From Amia ocellicauda (taxonomy: Eukaryota > Chordata > Actinopteri > Amiiformes > Amiidae): DNA of 64,000 nucleotides. The notes under the pieces were generated by a model. The model ran no database searches, had not been told where the DNA came from, and saw only the letters and a program-made list of their open reading frames with translations. Numbering within the stretch: position 1 is the first letter of the stretch; each line of letters starts with the position of its first letter. Shown in pieces: positions 31,201-42,900 of the stretch. The position numbers and the translations under genes are program-made. The stretch lies in assembly GCF_036373705.1 (NCBI RefSeq), contig NC_089864.1, forward strand, positions 14,866,501-14,930,500. Direction: 5' to 3'.

Positions 31201-32752
31201 ATGTCTTTCTCCAAGGCAACTTGCTGGTTTATAATATGTATTTAATGCAATATTTTCAACAGTTGGACTTCGCTAGTTTAACAAATACACCACCAGAATT
31301 AGGCTACATAATGTCTAGAAGATTCTAATTAACCTACTGTGATTGACATGATAACATTTGACAATGTACCTGTATTAATACATATTAATTATAATTAATT
31401 GGGAAATAAATAATGAGTTCAAAGCCTGTGTGTAAAAGTGTGGGGGTGTAATGCTTCTAGGTGAGGGACCAAGATGATTGTGTAGCTGAGGTAACAGTGA
31501 ATGACCCTCCAAAAAGCTTTTTTTTTTTTTTTCCTAAAGCACTTTGAGAGCTTGTGCAATGGTTAAAACTGCAAATAAGGAGTTAAATTACTGTAAGCTG
31601 CTTATGTAATGTCTGTGAAAAAGATGCTAGATGTAAAAACTTGAAGTGCTGCAGCCTTTGCAGAGCATAAAAACAAATTGTTTACTCCCTTTCTCCAAAA
31701 CTCTGACCTAGAAAAGAAACCATTAGCATCAATGGTTGGCAAGGTTGAGCAAAGCACATCTTTAGAAAGAGCAGGCTTGTTTAAAACGAACTGCAATTGT
31801 ATTGTACAAACTACACACACAAATAAAGACCTTGATCATAGATCAGGTGTGGGGAGCCCACTGCAGCTCCACTGCAGTAGCTGTATAACACTGATGATAC
31901 TTAATAAACTTGATCTTGGGGAGGTACTATAAAACACTGGTCTTTAGAAAACGTTTTTATTACTTGAGACCAACATTTGTTCTCAATGTGCTTAATAGTA
32001 ATTAAAAAATGTGCTAGTTGAATCCATTCCTAATTATAGCATGGTCCAAATGAGCTGTGAGATGGTATGTATGCGCCTTCACTGCTGTGAAGATGACTGA
32101 CATTAAGAGGTATTTATGGACAGACTTGTGAGGGTTTGTTATTGTTCAGAGTTCCTGTTTCTCATTTGGACATGTGATGAAATGGAGGGGCATTGCATTT
32201 TGAAAAGCGTGTCCTGTGGGAGCTGTCCTGAGGTTTGTTGATCCTTGCATTGATTTCAGGACAGCTCCAAGCCAGCTCTGAGGCTTCTCTTAGACTCCCC
32301 AGGCGTGGTTGCTGGGAAAAAGCAGTGTGGAGACAAAGTCCTAAAAACAAGCTACGTCAGTGATGTAATTAGACCCTTATACCATTTAGATCCATAACTT
32401 GCAGTGATCTGTTTTGTTTTTAAGGTTCTCTTTATGGTCATGTTAGTATTGCTAAGGTTCAGGCATGGAGACACTTTGAGCTGGAACTACAGGGTACTTT
32501 CCTGCAGAGTTGAGCTCTCTGTCTATCAGTGCTCTCTCAATTCACATGCTCTTGTAGCTCCAGGGCAGCACACTTTGCGTGGCTAATGAGCTTTGTGTCA
32601 TCTTGAGTAACTGGTTTTGTCTTTCATCTTCACCTGCAGTAGCTGTTTATAATGCTTACCTACTGTTTTTTCTTTTTTCTTCCCTTCTTACTGAATGCTT
32701 ATGTTTTGGGCATCTCTTCTTGTCATGGATACATGTTGTTTTATAATGTAAA

Positions 32753-32773
32753 CTCTCTCTCTCTCTCTCTCTC

Positions 32774-32850
<77 letters not shown>
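32753..32850. repeat. Compound (CT)n(AT)n microsatellite
   Basis: About 20 nt of CT dinucleotides is followed, after a short CC break, by about 75 nt of uninterrupted AT. This is the longest simple repeat in the window. Confidence 0.95.
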
Positions 32851-32852
<2 letters not shown>

Positions 32853-33270
32853 CTTTCCACACTTCTGAATGATTCATAAACTGGCTTTAAAAACTAAACA
32901 CAAAATCTTACGTAACAAATAGTTCTGGCCTGTTTATACAGTCCTTAACATGATTTCACATGGACAGACACAAGACTAATCCACCCTATCTTAATACCAT
33001 TCACAGAGAAGTGGAGCAACAATCAATTCCCACAAAGTATTTTTTGTGAGCTTTAAAACACAATTAACAATTTTGTTAAATATCAAACTTCTGAACCATG
33101 CTGAAGGCTATAGGTTTAGCCTGAATTTGTAAAGGTATTTTCCTTAATTTTGTACATGTTGTCTGTTCCATACACCACCTCTGTTTGTGTTTAGTGCCTC
33201 CTGTTTTCACACAGAGTGCAATCATGGAAATTGCTATTAGTGCAAGGTCTCTGTGCTAAGGCTGAAGTAG

Positions 33271-33283
33271 AGGTCAGGGGTCA
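33271..33283 (+). promoter_or_regulatory. DR1 nuclear receptor motif AGGTCAGGGGTCA
   Basis: Two AGGTCA-type half-sites in direct orientation with one-base spacing, the arrangement known for RXR/PPAR and HNF4 binding. It lies in FRS2 intron 1. Function is not shown by sequence alone. Confidence 0.35.
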
Positions 33284-35139
33284 AATTGGTTAATCCTTAA
33301 ATATTCTGAAGAATTCAGATAATAGTGAGAGTACAGGTTAGACTGCCCTGTACTAGTCCACAGGCCTTACAAGGTCAGATGCAGTTGCTGGGGAGGGTGA
33401 ATCCGGGACTCTCTATTTTCAGGGCTGCAGTAAGATCATGGCTCATTGACTTCGGGAACAATTTTAACAACCTCTGTCTCACAGAGAGGACTTTTGAAAT
33501 GGCCTAACTTAAAAAAAGAAAATTGTAGCTAGTCTACTAGTGTCTGCTGGCGTTTCAGGTACATTTCACCTTTTGAATATGTGGAAAAGCAGAGAACATC
33601 TCCTGTATTTTTGTGATGTTTAATTATGCCTTTGCTAAAGTGGCTAAACTATACTCTAGAAGGGTTTCATGCAGACCTTGGCCAGAGCTTTGAGTTGGGA
33701 ATCGAGAAGCCCCCCGCCACATCATGGTTTATTCTGCTTGCGCTGTAGGAATAGTAGAAAATGTTTAGCCAGCAGTACTGTCACCACGCTCTCATCATTA
33801 ATAGCTCTATTCTTCTTTGCTTGATGTCTGAATTTGTAAAACAATAGGACTTCAGTCTTGTGGTTGAAAGATGCTTCAGCCCCGGGCTGCCACATCACTC
33901 AGTGTAGAAAGGGATTGTGGTCTCCACAAGCTGCACAGCAAGGTGCCATTAGGAATAGTTAAGGAGCCTTCTGTCATGTCCTACCCCCCTGTAAGATATG
34001 CAGAGTTTAAGTCCTATCTAAAGAGACTAGACTTATATGGAAATCTTTGAAATCTATTCCATCTGAAATTTTCTTATTCTCAAGATAAATTATGAGTTAG
34101 GTATTTTTGAAGGTGCCATAATTTTGTTTTGGGTGCCCAATTCTCAAAATCATTTCACAGTGCTCACACTTCTCCCATTTTTGTTCGTGGTTTGTTTTAA
34201 TATCCAGGATATCCATGTTTTATGTATTTTTTTTTAGCAATTTATACTTACTGCTGTATTATATTTTGGTAAATAACAGGCAAGTCTAATATCATCAGAT
34301 TAAGATCTATGTTTGTAGGAATGCTCCCTGGACGCAAGTTCCTGGTGTTGTGATGTCACAGTTCTGCACTTTTGTATGCGGTAAAAATATTAATAAAGTT
34401 GGATCAATAATTTGCTGTGGTTTTAGTGTTTCTAGAACAGTGGTAGATCTGGGAAAGTCTGACAATTTGCAAACAAAATAGTATTACCATAAAAAAACTC
34501 ATAGTTATTAAAAAATAATGGCCAGTAGATGACAAATAAAGTAGTCTGTTGAAATTAGCTGTGCCGTTAATTTGTGCTAAATGGATCCTCTGAAACCTGT
34601 TCTTTGTTTGGCTGGCCTGGAACCTCTGCGTTAAGGTTGCAGTTGGGCTAATGCCAATTGTCAATGCTCTGTCACTTAGTCTACCACATGATCATAAAAA
34701 GTGATTTATTACATCATTGTAATAAGGCAGTAGGAACAGAAGTATTGGAAAATCCTTCATGGCAATACAATTCATGAGTGAAATTATTTGGGGCAGGTGG
34801 ATAAAACGTGCCTTTTGCAGTGTGAAACCTTTTATGCTTTTTTATGTTTGCTTTTGTTGATTGAATTTTAACAATGCGAGATTTTATTTAAGCTCCGCTC
34901 ATTTGTTATTTTGGCATATTTGTCCATATTATCCATCGAAGTGCTGTAAAATCTCCAGACATCTGGCGAAATCAAATTAAGTAGTTTGCAAAAAGGTGAA
35001 AGTCAATACAGAAAAATACTTTTGTGAAGCAGGCTATTTTACTTTTGTATAACCATGGCAAATTATGCATCAATACATGGCATAAGATGTAAATTAAAAA
35101 AAACAACAAAAAAACACATTCCCCACTCTCTCCGTTTCT

Positions 35140-35530
35140 CTCTGAGTCTCGCAGTGGCTCTCTCATGTTGCTGTCTATAACACAGGCTGTGCTGTGGCTG
35201 GGCCTCTGTCCATTTTGTATGAAAATGGTGTGGGAGTTAAAGTAAACTCTTTTCCCTGTTTGAAGTAAAACAAAAGTTCAGACGCTAGCTGAGGCTGCTT
35301 TCAAAAGACCAGCTGGCCATAATAGGAGTGCTGGGTTGCCAGGGTGACGGGGGCTGTTTGAAGAAGAATGCAGCCGAGAGGGCAAGCTGCTGGTGTGTGA
35401 GCCGAGGGAAGGAATTCGGTGTGATCATGCATCAGCCCTCCTAATCACACGCTCAAAGAGGACTGTGTGGGCGGCATGCAGAAAATCCAAGACTGCCGGA
35501 GCTTGTGTGTGGTTACTGGAATGCCAGTTT
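35140..35530. promoter_or_regulatory. GC-richer intronic segment, candidate cis-element
   Basis: High-complexity, GC-richer stretch about 1.4 kb upstream of FRS2 untranslated exon 2, without a plausible coding frame. Possible intronic enhancer or alternative promoter. It was noticed by composition only. Confidence 0.2.
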
Positions 35531-36916
35531 ACCAATCTGGGTGTACAAGTACACCACACAGCCCCCCCCCTTAACATTTATAATAACAGCTACCAGTGCA
35601 CTTAGGTATTTGCATGCACAGTAACACCCCTCCCATCCCTTTGTTTAATATAGGCATTGCAGACATCAGCATCTATGTGTTTTACCCTCCTACATCAGAA
35701 AAAACCCCAAAACCAAATCCCTCCCTCCTGAAGTTCACTTTATGGAAGTCTTCTCATTACAATTCTTAACATTAAAGGACATTATGGAAGCAATAAAAAA
35801 ATACCCAAATTATTAAATGAATGAACGTTTAGGAAGTGGAAGTGTTATATTAAGTTTGTTTTAAGAGTTAGAGCTGTTAACTGCACAGAGGTTGTTGCTC
35901 ATGTCTTTCTGTAGAACTTGTAAATGTGTTCAGTGAAGCAAGACATTTTGAATGGAGAATGTGCATAAAAGCATTAGGTTATACATTTGTCTTTGGGCTT
36001 ATTCATATTGAGCAAGGTTTGTCAACATGTTTGGTTAATTTGTTGTTCCAGTTATGATTTCATAGGGTGTTGGCATATATGTGTTAAGAATAAACTAGAA
36101 GCAAATTCTATACTTCTGTGTCTTGCAAAGACTTGTGCGTTTATACATTTATGAAAATATTTATACCGAATTTTCAATGACTATTAATTTATGTACAGTA
36201 TTTGTTTGTTGTGGTTGGCTTGTTCCTAACCTGTCTATTTCCTTGAGAAAACTGCTTCGTCTGGTGTCACCAGTGAGCTGCAGTGATCTTGTTACAGGAT
36301 GACTGTACTTGTGTAAACTGTGTGGGTTTACCTAGCCTCTGACAGCAGATTACTAAAGCAACAAAATAAACATACAGAACACAACTCAACTGGAGTTATC
36401 AGTGTGCTGGCCTAGGGTAAACATGATTGTGAGACGTGACCTAGAGATGCTTGCGTTGTGCTCCTGCTTGATTTTATCTGCTAAGTGCATGACGTGTGCA
36501 AATCAGTATTTTAACCCAAGCTTCTTATTGCTAAAATTTCAGTTTTATCTTATCACCATTAATTTAAGCCTTTAAGTGTTTAGATCTTTAATGAAAGCAG
36601 TGACCGCTGAATTTAAATGTTAGAGCTTGTAGTGTAAATGTTCCTTGGTGGCTTCCGCCCACACTTTCCCAGCATTCGTTGCTTTGCATCCCTACCACCA
36701 CCTCAAACAGACCTTTGCAGCAGCTCCTTGGCTTATTCCACCTACTTCGGGGGAGGGGGGTGGTCTGATGGCATTGTCCTCATGGCCAGGTCATCGTTCC
36801 CTTATTCAAGCCAGTCTATTTACCTTCTACTGCATGCGTCCATTGGGGTTGTCCGAACTCATGAATTTTGCTGTTTTGCGTCAGACAAGGGAATTCTGAC
36901 TTTTCTTTCTTTCAGG

Positions 36917-36922
36917 ATGTAA
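36917..36922 (+). promoter_or_regulatory. FRS2: Minimal upstream ORF, ATG-TAA
   Basis: A start codon immediately followed by a stop, one base into untranslated exon 2. Such start-stop elements can stall or consume scanning ribosomes. It depends on the exon call. Confidence 0.4.
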
Positions 36923-36942
36923 GTCTGTGTTCACCATCAGAG

Positions 36943-36981
36943 ATGTGTTCTTCATGCTTAAACATGCCAAGAGAACTGTAA
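36943..36981 (+). promoter_or_regulatory. FRS2: Upstream ORF of 12 codons
   Basis: Runs from ATGTGTTCT to TAA, ending one base before the splice donor, wholly inside untranslated exon 2. It contains a second in-frame ATG. It would be translated before the FRS2 start in any transcript that includes this exon. Confidence 0.4.
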
Positions 36982-36982
36982 G

Positions 36983-39900
36983 GTAAAACCATTAGTAAGA
37001 TGTAATCAATTCTTTGTTTGTCTAACTTGCTCAAAAAATTGTTTGTTTTGAATTAACAACCTGGAAAGATTAGTGGACTCTGAAACAAGCAGTGTCTGTA
37101 ACTGTAAAACCTTGTGTTTATGTAGCCCCTTTATCTGAGAAGATCGCAAAGTGATCGCCAGGTAGTCCGAGGCCACCCTCTATCCACTGCTGATGTGCCT
37201 CGGGGGGTCTGAACATGAACAAACTAAAAATGTGCTTCTCTGTTTGGACTAGCACTTTATAAACAGTAAAATGTTATGCTAATTTAACATCTACTACAAA
37301 GTTATCATTAATGATCCTAAAAAAAAGCAAACAGTGCGAATGATAAGTGGCTTTTTTTAAATTTCGATTCCGGACTCTCCATTTCTAGGTAAGAGCCTGA
37401 TCCTGACTCACATTTTCCAGTAATGTAATTATATAATTAAAATCCTTTAGAAATGTAAAACAACATTAAAATGACCTCTGGTGACACTGAATAGCTACCC
37501 ACATGCAAATACTGTGAGTCAGGTTTGGCTGGCAGTTTACAAGCCTCTTGCGGAGTTGTTGGGGTGGGGGGTGCGAAAAAAATAAATAAATAAAAGAAGA
37601 ATATAAAATTAAATTTAAAAAAGGAAAACCTGAAGGGTTATTGCAATCTAGGAACCATGCTCAAAATCCCCCCCCCCTTGTCCCTCACAGATAATCAGTG
37701 CATTCCTGCAGGTTTTCACGGGCTCTGCGAGTTGTTAGAGGGCTGTATCACAATGCAGGCAGCTGCTGTAGCGCGATGTGCAGAATGGTGTGTGAGATTC
37801 TTTGTTAAGGTTGCTGTGTTAATGCAGCGTTCTGTGCTTTGTTCTCTCGTGTTTAAATGTCTTTTTTTTTTTTTGCCCCTTCAGAGGTTACAGTTGTGCA
37901 ATGTGCACCATCTCTGCAGTATCAATAGGCCCTTTCTCCGGCTCCTCTGCAGCCCAAACGCACAACTGCTCCCTGTACCCTCACCTGCTAATAATCACAA
38001 GCACATGATGTTTCCACAAAACATTTATTCAACAAAATCAAACCTTTGAAGCTACATTTCACAGTTCCATCATGTTTTTATGATTTATATTTGTTTTACA
38101 GAAGAAAATCTGGACAAGAAGTAGAAAAACACCAAATAATATATTCAAAAAAAGCTAATTTCTGCTCTTGAGTTTGTAGTTTGGGTGTGAGTAAGTCTGC
38201 TGGTAAGGTTTGTGTGGGCAGGGGTTGTCTTAGCTCATCTGATCATGCCGCATTACATGACATCACTGCTTAGCTAATTCACTGGGCTTGCTCATGGATA
38301 CAGGGTATTTGGAGGTGTAGGCATGTGAGAGGGAGAGACTTCCAGTCTGAGCTGTGGTCACACTGAGCGGCCCAGTGTGAGAGGTGAGAGCTGTGGTTGT
38401 GCTGGGGAGCTCTCTCTGGGGGCTGGATTTTGGCTGGAGGCCCTGTCCCACTGGGGTTATCAGATGTTGGGAATCTCATGGGTATTATCCCTGGATTAAT
38501 ATTAGTGAATCATAGCATAGTGAAATGTAGTTTGCTAATTTAGGGAAATGTTTAATCTTCCAAATACATTAAAAAAAATACTCAACCTACAATACTTTAA
38601 TTTAAAAGTGTAAGTGCAATCAAGTTAACTTTCACACATTGCTAGGGCACAGTATGGCACTGCAACTGGTGATCAGGGATCTTATTTCAGTGCTGTATTG
38701 GAATATAATTTGGTTAGTTGACACTAGGCATGGTTATCACTTCCTAGTTAAGTGTTCTCCAAAGGAAAACTGAACAGATGTGTAATAAATGGACCAATTA
38801 TTTTAATTGATTTATACAAGTTGCACTACCTTTAGTGCAAGGAAAAATAAACTAGGAGGCTCTGTGGCCTGGAATAAATGAAGTAAGCAACCTGTCGGTT
38901 ACAAGTTGGTGACAAAAGCTTGACAATGGGAATCGCATGAGGTGCAATGGCTGTACTGTCCTTATTCTTTGTAGTTTAAATGTCATGGCATTCAATAATT
39001 GAGTAGTTGCTTCCAAACATGAATTTTAAGATAAATATGTTGTGCCTGTTTCTCAGCTTTGTTTTCCCCACACCTTTATACTTATGTTTTTTTTTTTTTC
39101 CTATTTTTTTTCTTTTAACTGGCAAAACCATTATTTTTTTAATTGATCAGTTTATCAGTCTTTAGTTTTGCTAGTTGTTGCAGTACTTGGATAATGGTCA
39201 GTGATATCTTTCACCACTATCTGTTAAGTGCATGTAAATCTTCAAGTTTATTTACTAAACAATTTAAATAATCAGAGTAACTGCCTACAAATTTCAAGAG
39301 TAGTGGAAATTTGAACTCCATTATGAGATTTTGTACAATGAATTGAGAGCGGTGTCTGGGATTGAGGAAATTGTGAAGAGCCAGTGTTGTGTGATGCATC
39401 ATCTCTGCTCTTCGCTATGTAATTGTGTTAGATTATACTTTAGTAAAGGCGATCATTGGGATAAATTTTGGTTTCACTCTCTTTGGCCTCTGCCTCATCT
39501 TGAATCTGTCTGGGGAGTAGTGTAAACAGCAGTGTGCAATTTTGGTGAGTGAGGTGACGGAGTCCACATTGAAACTGAGCTGAGTCTTTCTCGACAACAA
39601 GCCCTGACTGCTGCTAATACATCTGAAGACAAGCCTTTTTGGTAAAGGAATGTGGTGATGAATTAAGCTAGAATTTTTCTCAAATTATTAACTTCTTGGA
39701 AATTCAGACCAATTTCTTGGTTGTATTATCTAACTTGGAAATATTTTGCAAATGCATTCTAGAATGATGAACTTCATAAACACCCCCCCTGCTCCCACCC
39801 AGAGTTTCCATTTTGTTTAGTGCTGGCATCTTGCTAAATTCCTAAACTTGTTAAGCAATTAGAAATGAAAACGTCTTGCCAAAAGTTGCTGTCAGCTGTT

Positions 39901-42900
39901 TTATTTTAAGTTCAATAAACTGGTATCAGCAGTGACTGAGAACACAGTTAATTAAAAACTCCTCTGCAGATAAAAAGTAGTTGATTCTATCTGTAATAAT
40001 TTGAAATGTTAAAAGAAAACTGCACATAATCTTGTACTTTATATTTACTGTATCCCTTTGCACTGAGGTGGATTATGGAGACAGTTTCTGAGGCTTGAAG
40101 AGGTCTTTGACATAATGACATAAGGCATCTTTGACATAATGTGTATTTGCTTTATCTGTAGATTTTCAATGAACATTTTATGGACACACATTAGGAAAAT
40201 GTTCTCAATCGATAAGAAATCTCTTTAGTTAGACACAATGGAATTCCCTTTTATATTGGATGGTGTTTCATTCAGATAATTGTACATAACTTTTGTTAAA
40301 GGCACAGAAATTGAAATGTATGAAAAACGGAGTGGATATTGAATTGAGGAGCAGAGAGATTCCATATAACATTTTATTTAAATTAACCATTATATAGAAC
40401 CCCCCCCCCTTATTTTTGCATTGTAGTTTTTATTTTATTTTAGCTTCTTTTGCTACTCTTTGCTTTAATTAAAGTGGCCCATGCATCTACATATCAAGAT
40501 AATTATTTAGCATATCAGCAATAAATATCTTGCCTAGCCACATGATCAACTTGGATGCACAGGGAGTCTCTCTGAATACTGAATATTTATTAGATGTGTT
40601 TATTAAGCAGTAACATGTTCTGTTCATATCCTTGTTTCTGAGAACAATCGGCAAACCTGAAATATCGGTAGTTCTGGAAAATGGGTTTCCGTGTGTGTTG
40701 GGTTTTACCTGCCTTAAATACAATATCCTATTTCTAAGTTCCCACAAACAATAATCTTATTAATTTGGTGACATAATTCTAATGAAATATTGCAGAGAAG
40801 GGAGCAATATAAATTTCTGGACTGTGAATGTTGAATTCATTCCATTCCATTTTTTCATCATCTTCAAGAGGGTATCCTGGGATTATATCTGGCTTTTTAA
40901 TTCATTATAATATAAGTAGCATTGCTCATTACGTTATCACATTAAAACTCTCTGGCAGACTTGGTAGCATGTAATTAGTCATATATTTCTTTACAGTAGT
41001 TTAACTAACCACATCCCTGCATGACACTGAATTATCTGTATTTTAAAACATCCATTATAGAGCGTAAGCCATTTAAAGAAGGAAAGAAAGATTCTATAGC
41101 AATGTTCTTAATCCTTATAAAGAGAGACAATTATTTCTTCATACTAATGGCCTGAAGAATCTCCATATTTCGCTCTGACAGAATCTGGTGACAAGTCTTA
41201 GGGTGAGGCGTATAGTGAGTGGCTGATCACTGATTTTAATCCAGCCTTTATTGCTTGTACCACCCACGCTATCTGCCTCCAGTCATCTGCTGGCAGTCAT
41301 TACAACTCCCTTTTGTACTCAAAGTTGTTTCAGTTTAAAGCAAAAGCACTTCACAGGTTCGAGTGAAGTTCTTTAGTGTTATTAGTTGTGCAACATTTAC
41401 AATGGTATAAAAAGTCATCTCAGCTACCAGCTCATTTAATATCTCGAGTTGAGCAATGCCATAATTATGTCTTTGTCCTGTGGTTTCTGTATTTCTAATA
41501 TATATGTTTGGCTGTTCAGCGTAGGAAATAAAGGGAGCAGTGACGCATCTTGGTGTCTGTTTTCTTTCAGTTTTTAATCTTATCATGATGGGGTTTGCTG
41601 CTGTTGCTAGCCTTCTCTGATTCTTATTTTGGGGTGGTCTTGGGTGCAGGTCTCACCCAGTGCAGGTAGGACTCTTTTAAACACAGCTGTGGAAACTTTG
41701 GTGTACAGAAGGTTAGCAACTCCCCTGCTTAGTTACTGGCAGCGCTATGGTCCTGGAAAATGATACTCTGTCCACCTCTGTCCATTTCTCCACATTTAAA
41801 CTTGAATGCCTGCATGGCATGCCTCAAGAGCTTCCCCTGGGATTGTTTTTCATCCCTCATGTTTTCATATTAGTAATGCATGTAGAGCTGGATATACTGA
41901 TGAATTGGTCTCTCTAAGCTTGTAAGGTTCTGTAGGGTAACATGAGGTTCATTGAGGACAGTTTAGCATTCCAAATGAGAATCAAATGGTTCAGATGTGT
42001 ATTGATTTGGGATTTCTCTAGCTATTCCTTCTTGGCTGTAGAATTATTTAAATGAAAGCCTTTTTTGTTTATTTAATTAAGAAGGGAGAAAATGAGCAAA
42101 CTCCAGGATAACATCATCCAAAATAAATATTTGTATCTAATATGTAAAGCGCTTTTAATGAACTTGTACCCGAGTTGAAACTGTAACAATAAATTATAAT
42201 CATAAGCACTTAAATCCCTCACTCGGAATGTGCACCCTAAATAACTTTTTACTTTTGCGATGTCACTTTTTTTTAGTGCTGTTTTTTTTTTTCTGTTTCA
42301 GCTTACTCCTAAATGATTGATCATTTTTGACATGTACAGAAGAACCAGCGTTATTAACTTCTTAAGCACCAGAGGAGAATGACTCAACTGGCATTTTTTC
42401 TAATCCATTCCATGACAGGACCTTTTCAGGAACCAATTTAATTACTGTACCTAATTGATCATTAAGTAAGTCTAATAAATAATCCTTTTAAAGTTTAATG
42501 CCTCCCTGTAGAGATTTGTGCTCGGTCTGTTTTAACATGTTCATGCACTGAGCAGTTGTGGCAGGATTACAACATTTCTGTGAAAACATTGATAAGTTTT
42601 GGGTCCCCCCCTTTATTAAATATTTTCATCCTAAAGAAAACCCTTTACAAAATAATTTAAAATTAGCAGTACAGAATGTTTTTTTAAAACATTTTTCCTT
42701 TCTTTTTAGTGCCATTTACATAAACCTATGTGAGTATTGACATGGTTGAGAGGTTTAAGTCTAAGCTGTTGTAATGGGGCGAAACCTTGTGTGTGGGTGT
42801 ATGTAGATGTAGGTGTGGCCAGACTGCAATCAAGGGTATGTATTTACTACAGACTTTCCTCAGGTGATTGTGTTCCTTTAAAAACACAGTCTGAACACAT

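Larger units (their letters stand above)
18289..36915 (+). other. FRS2: FRS2 intron 1 (about 18.6 kb)
   Basis: Long first intron from the GTAAGT at 18289 to ttctttctttcag at 36915. It has no coding exon. It contains microsatellites at 25182-25218 and 32753-32850, a DR1-type nuclear receptor motif at 33271-33283, and two more complex, less AT-rich stretches (about 24770-24960 and 35140-35530) that stand out from the background. Confidence 0.6.
36916..36982 (+). other. FRS2: FRS2 untranslated exon 2
   Basis: A strong acceptor (long pyrimidine tract ttttctttctttcag with a ctgac branch-like motif) and a donor AG/GTAAAA frame 67 nt with no continuation of FRS2 protein. The exon carries an ATG-TAA start-stop at 36917-36922 and a 12-codon ORF at 36943-36981. 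A GTAAGT donor-like motif sits only 3 nt inside the exon. The call rests on splice sites and on position between the CpG promoter and the coding exons, and transcript evidence is not available. Confidence 0.6.

Noticed and set aside
32652..32879. Open frames with long IYIYIY runs on both strands
   Set aside because: Translation of the AT microsatellite, not a protein.
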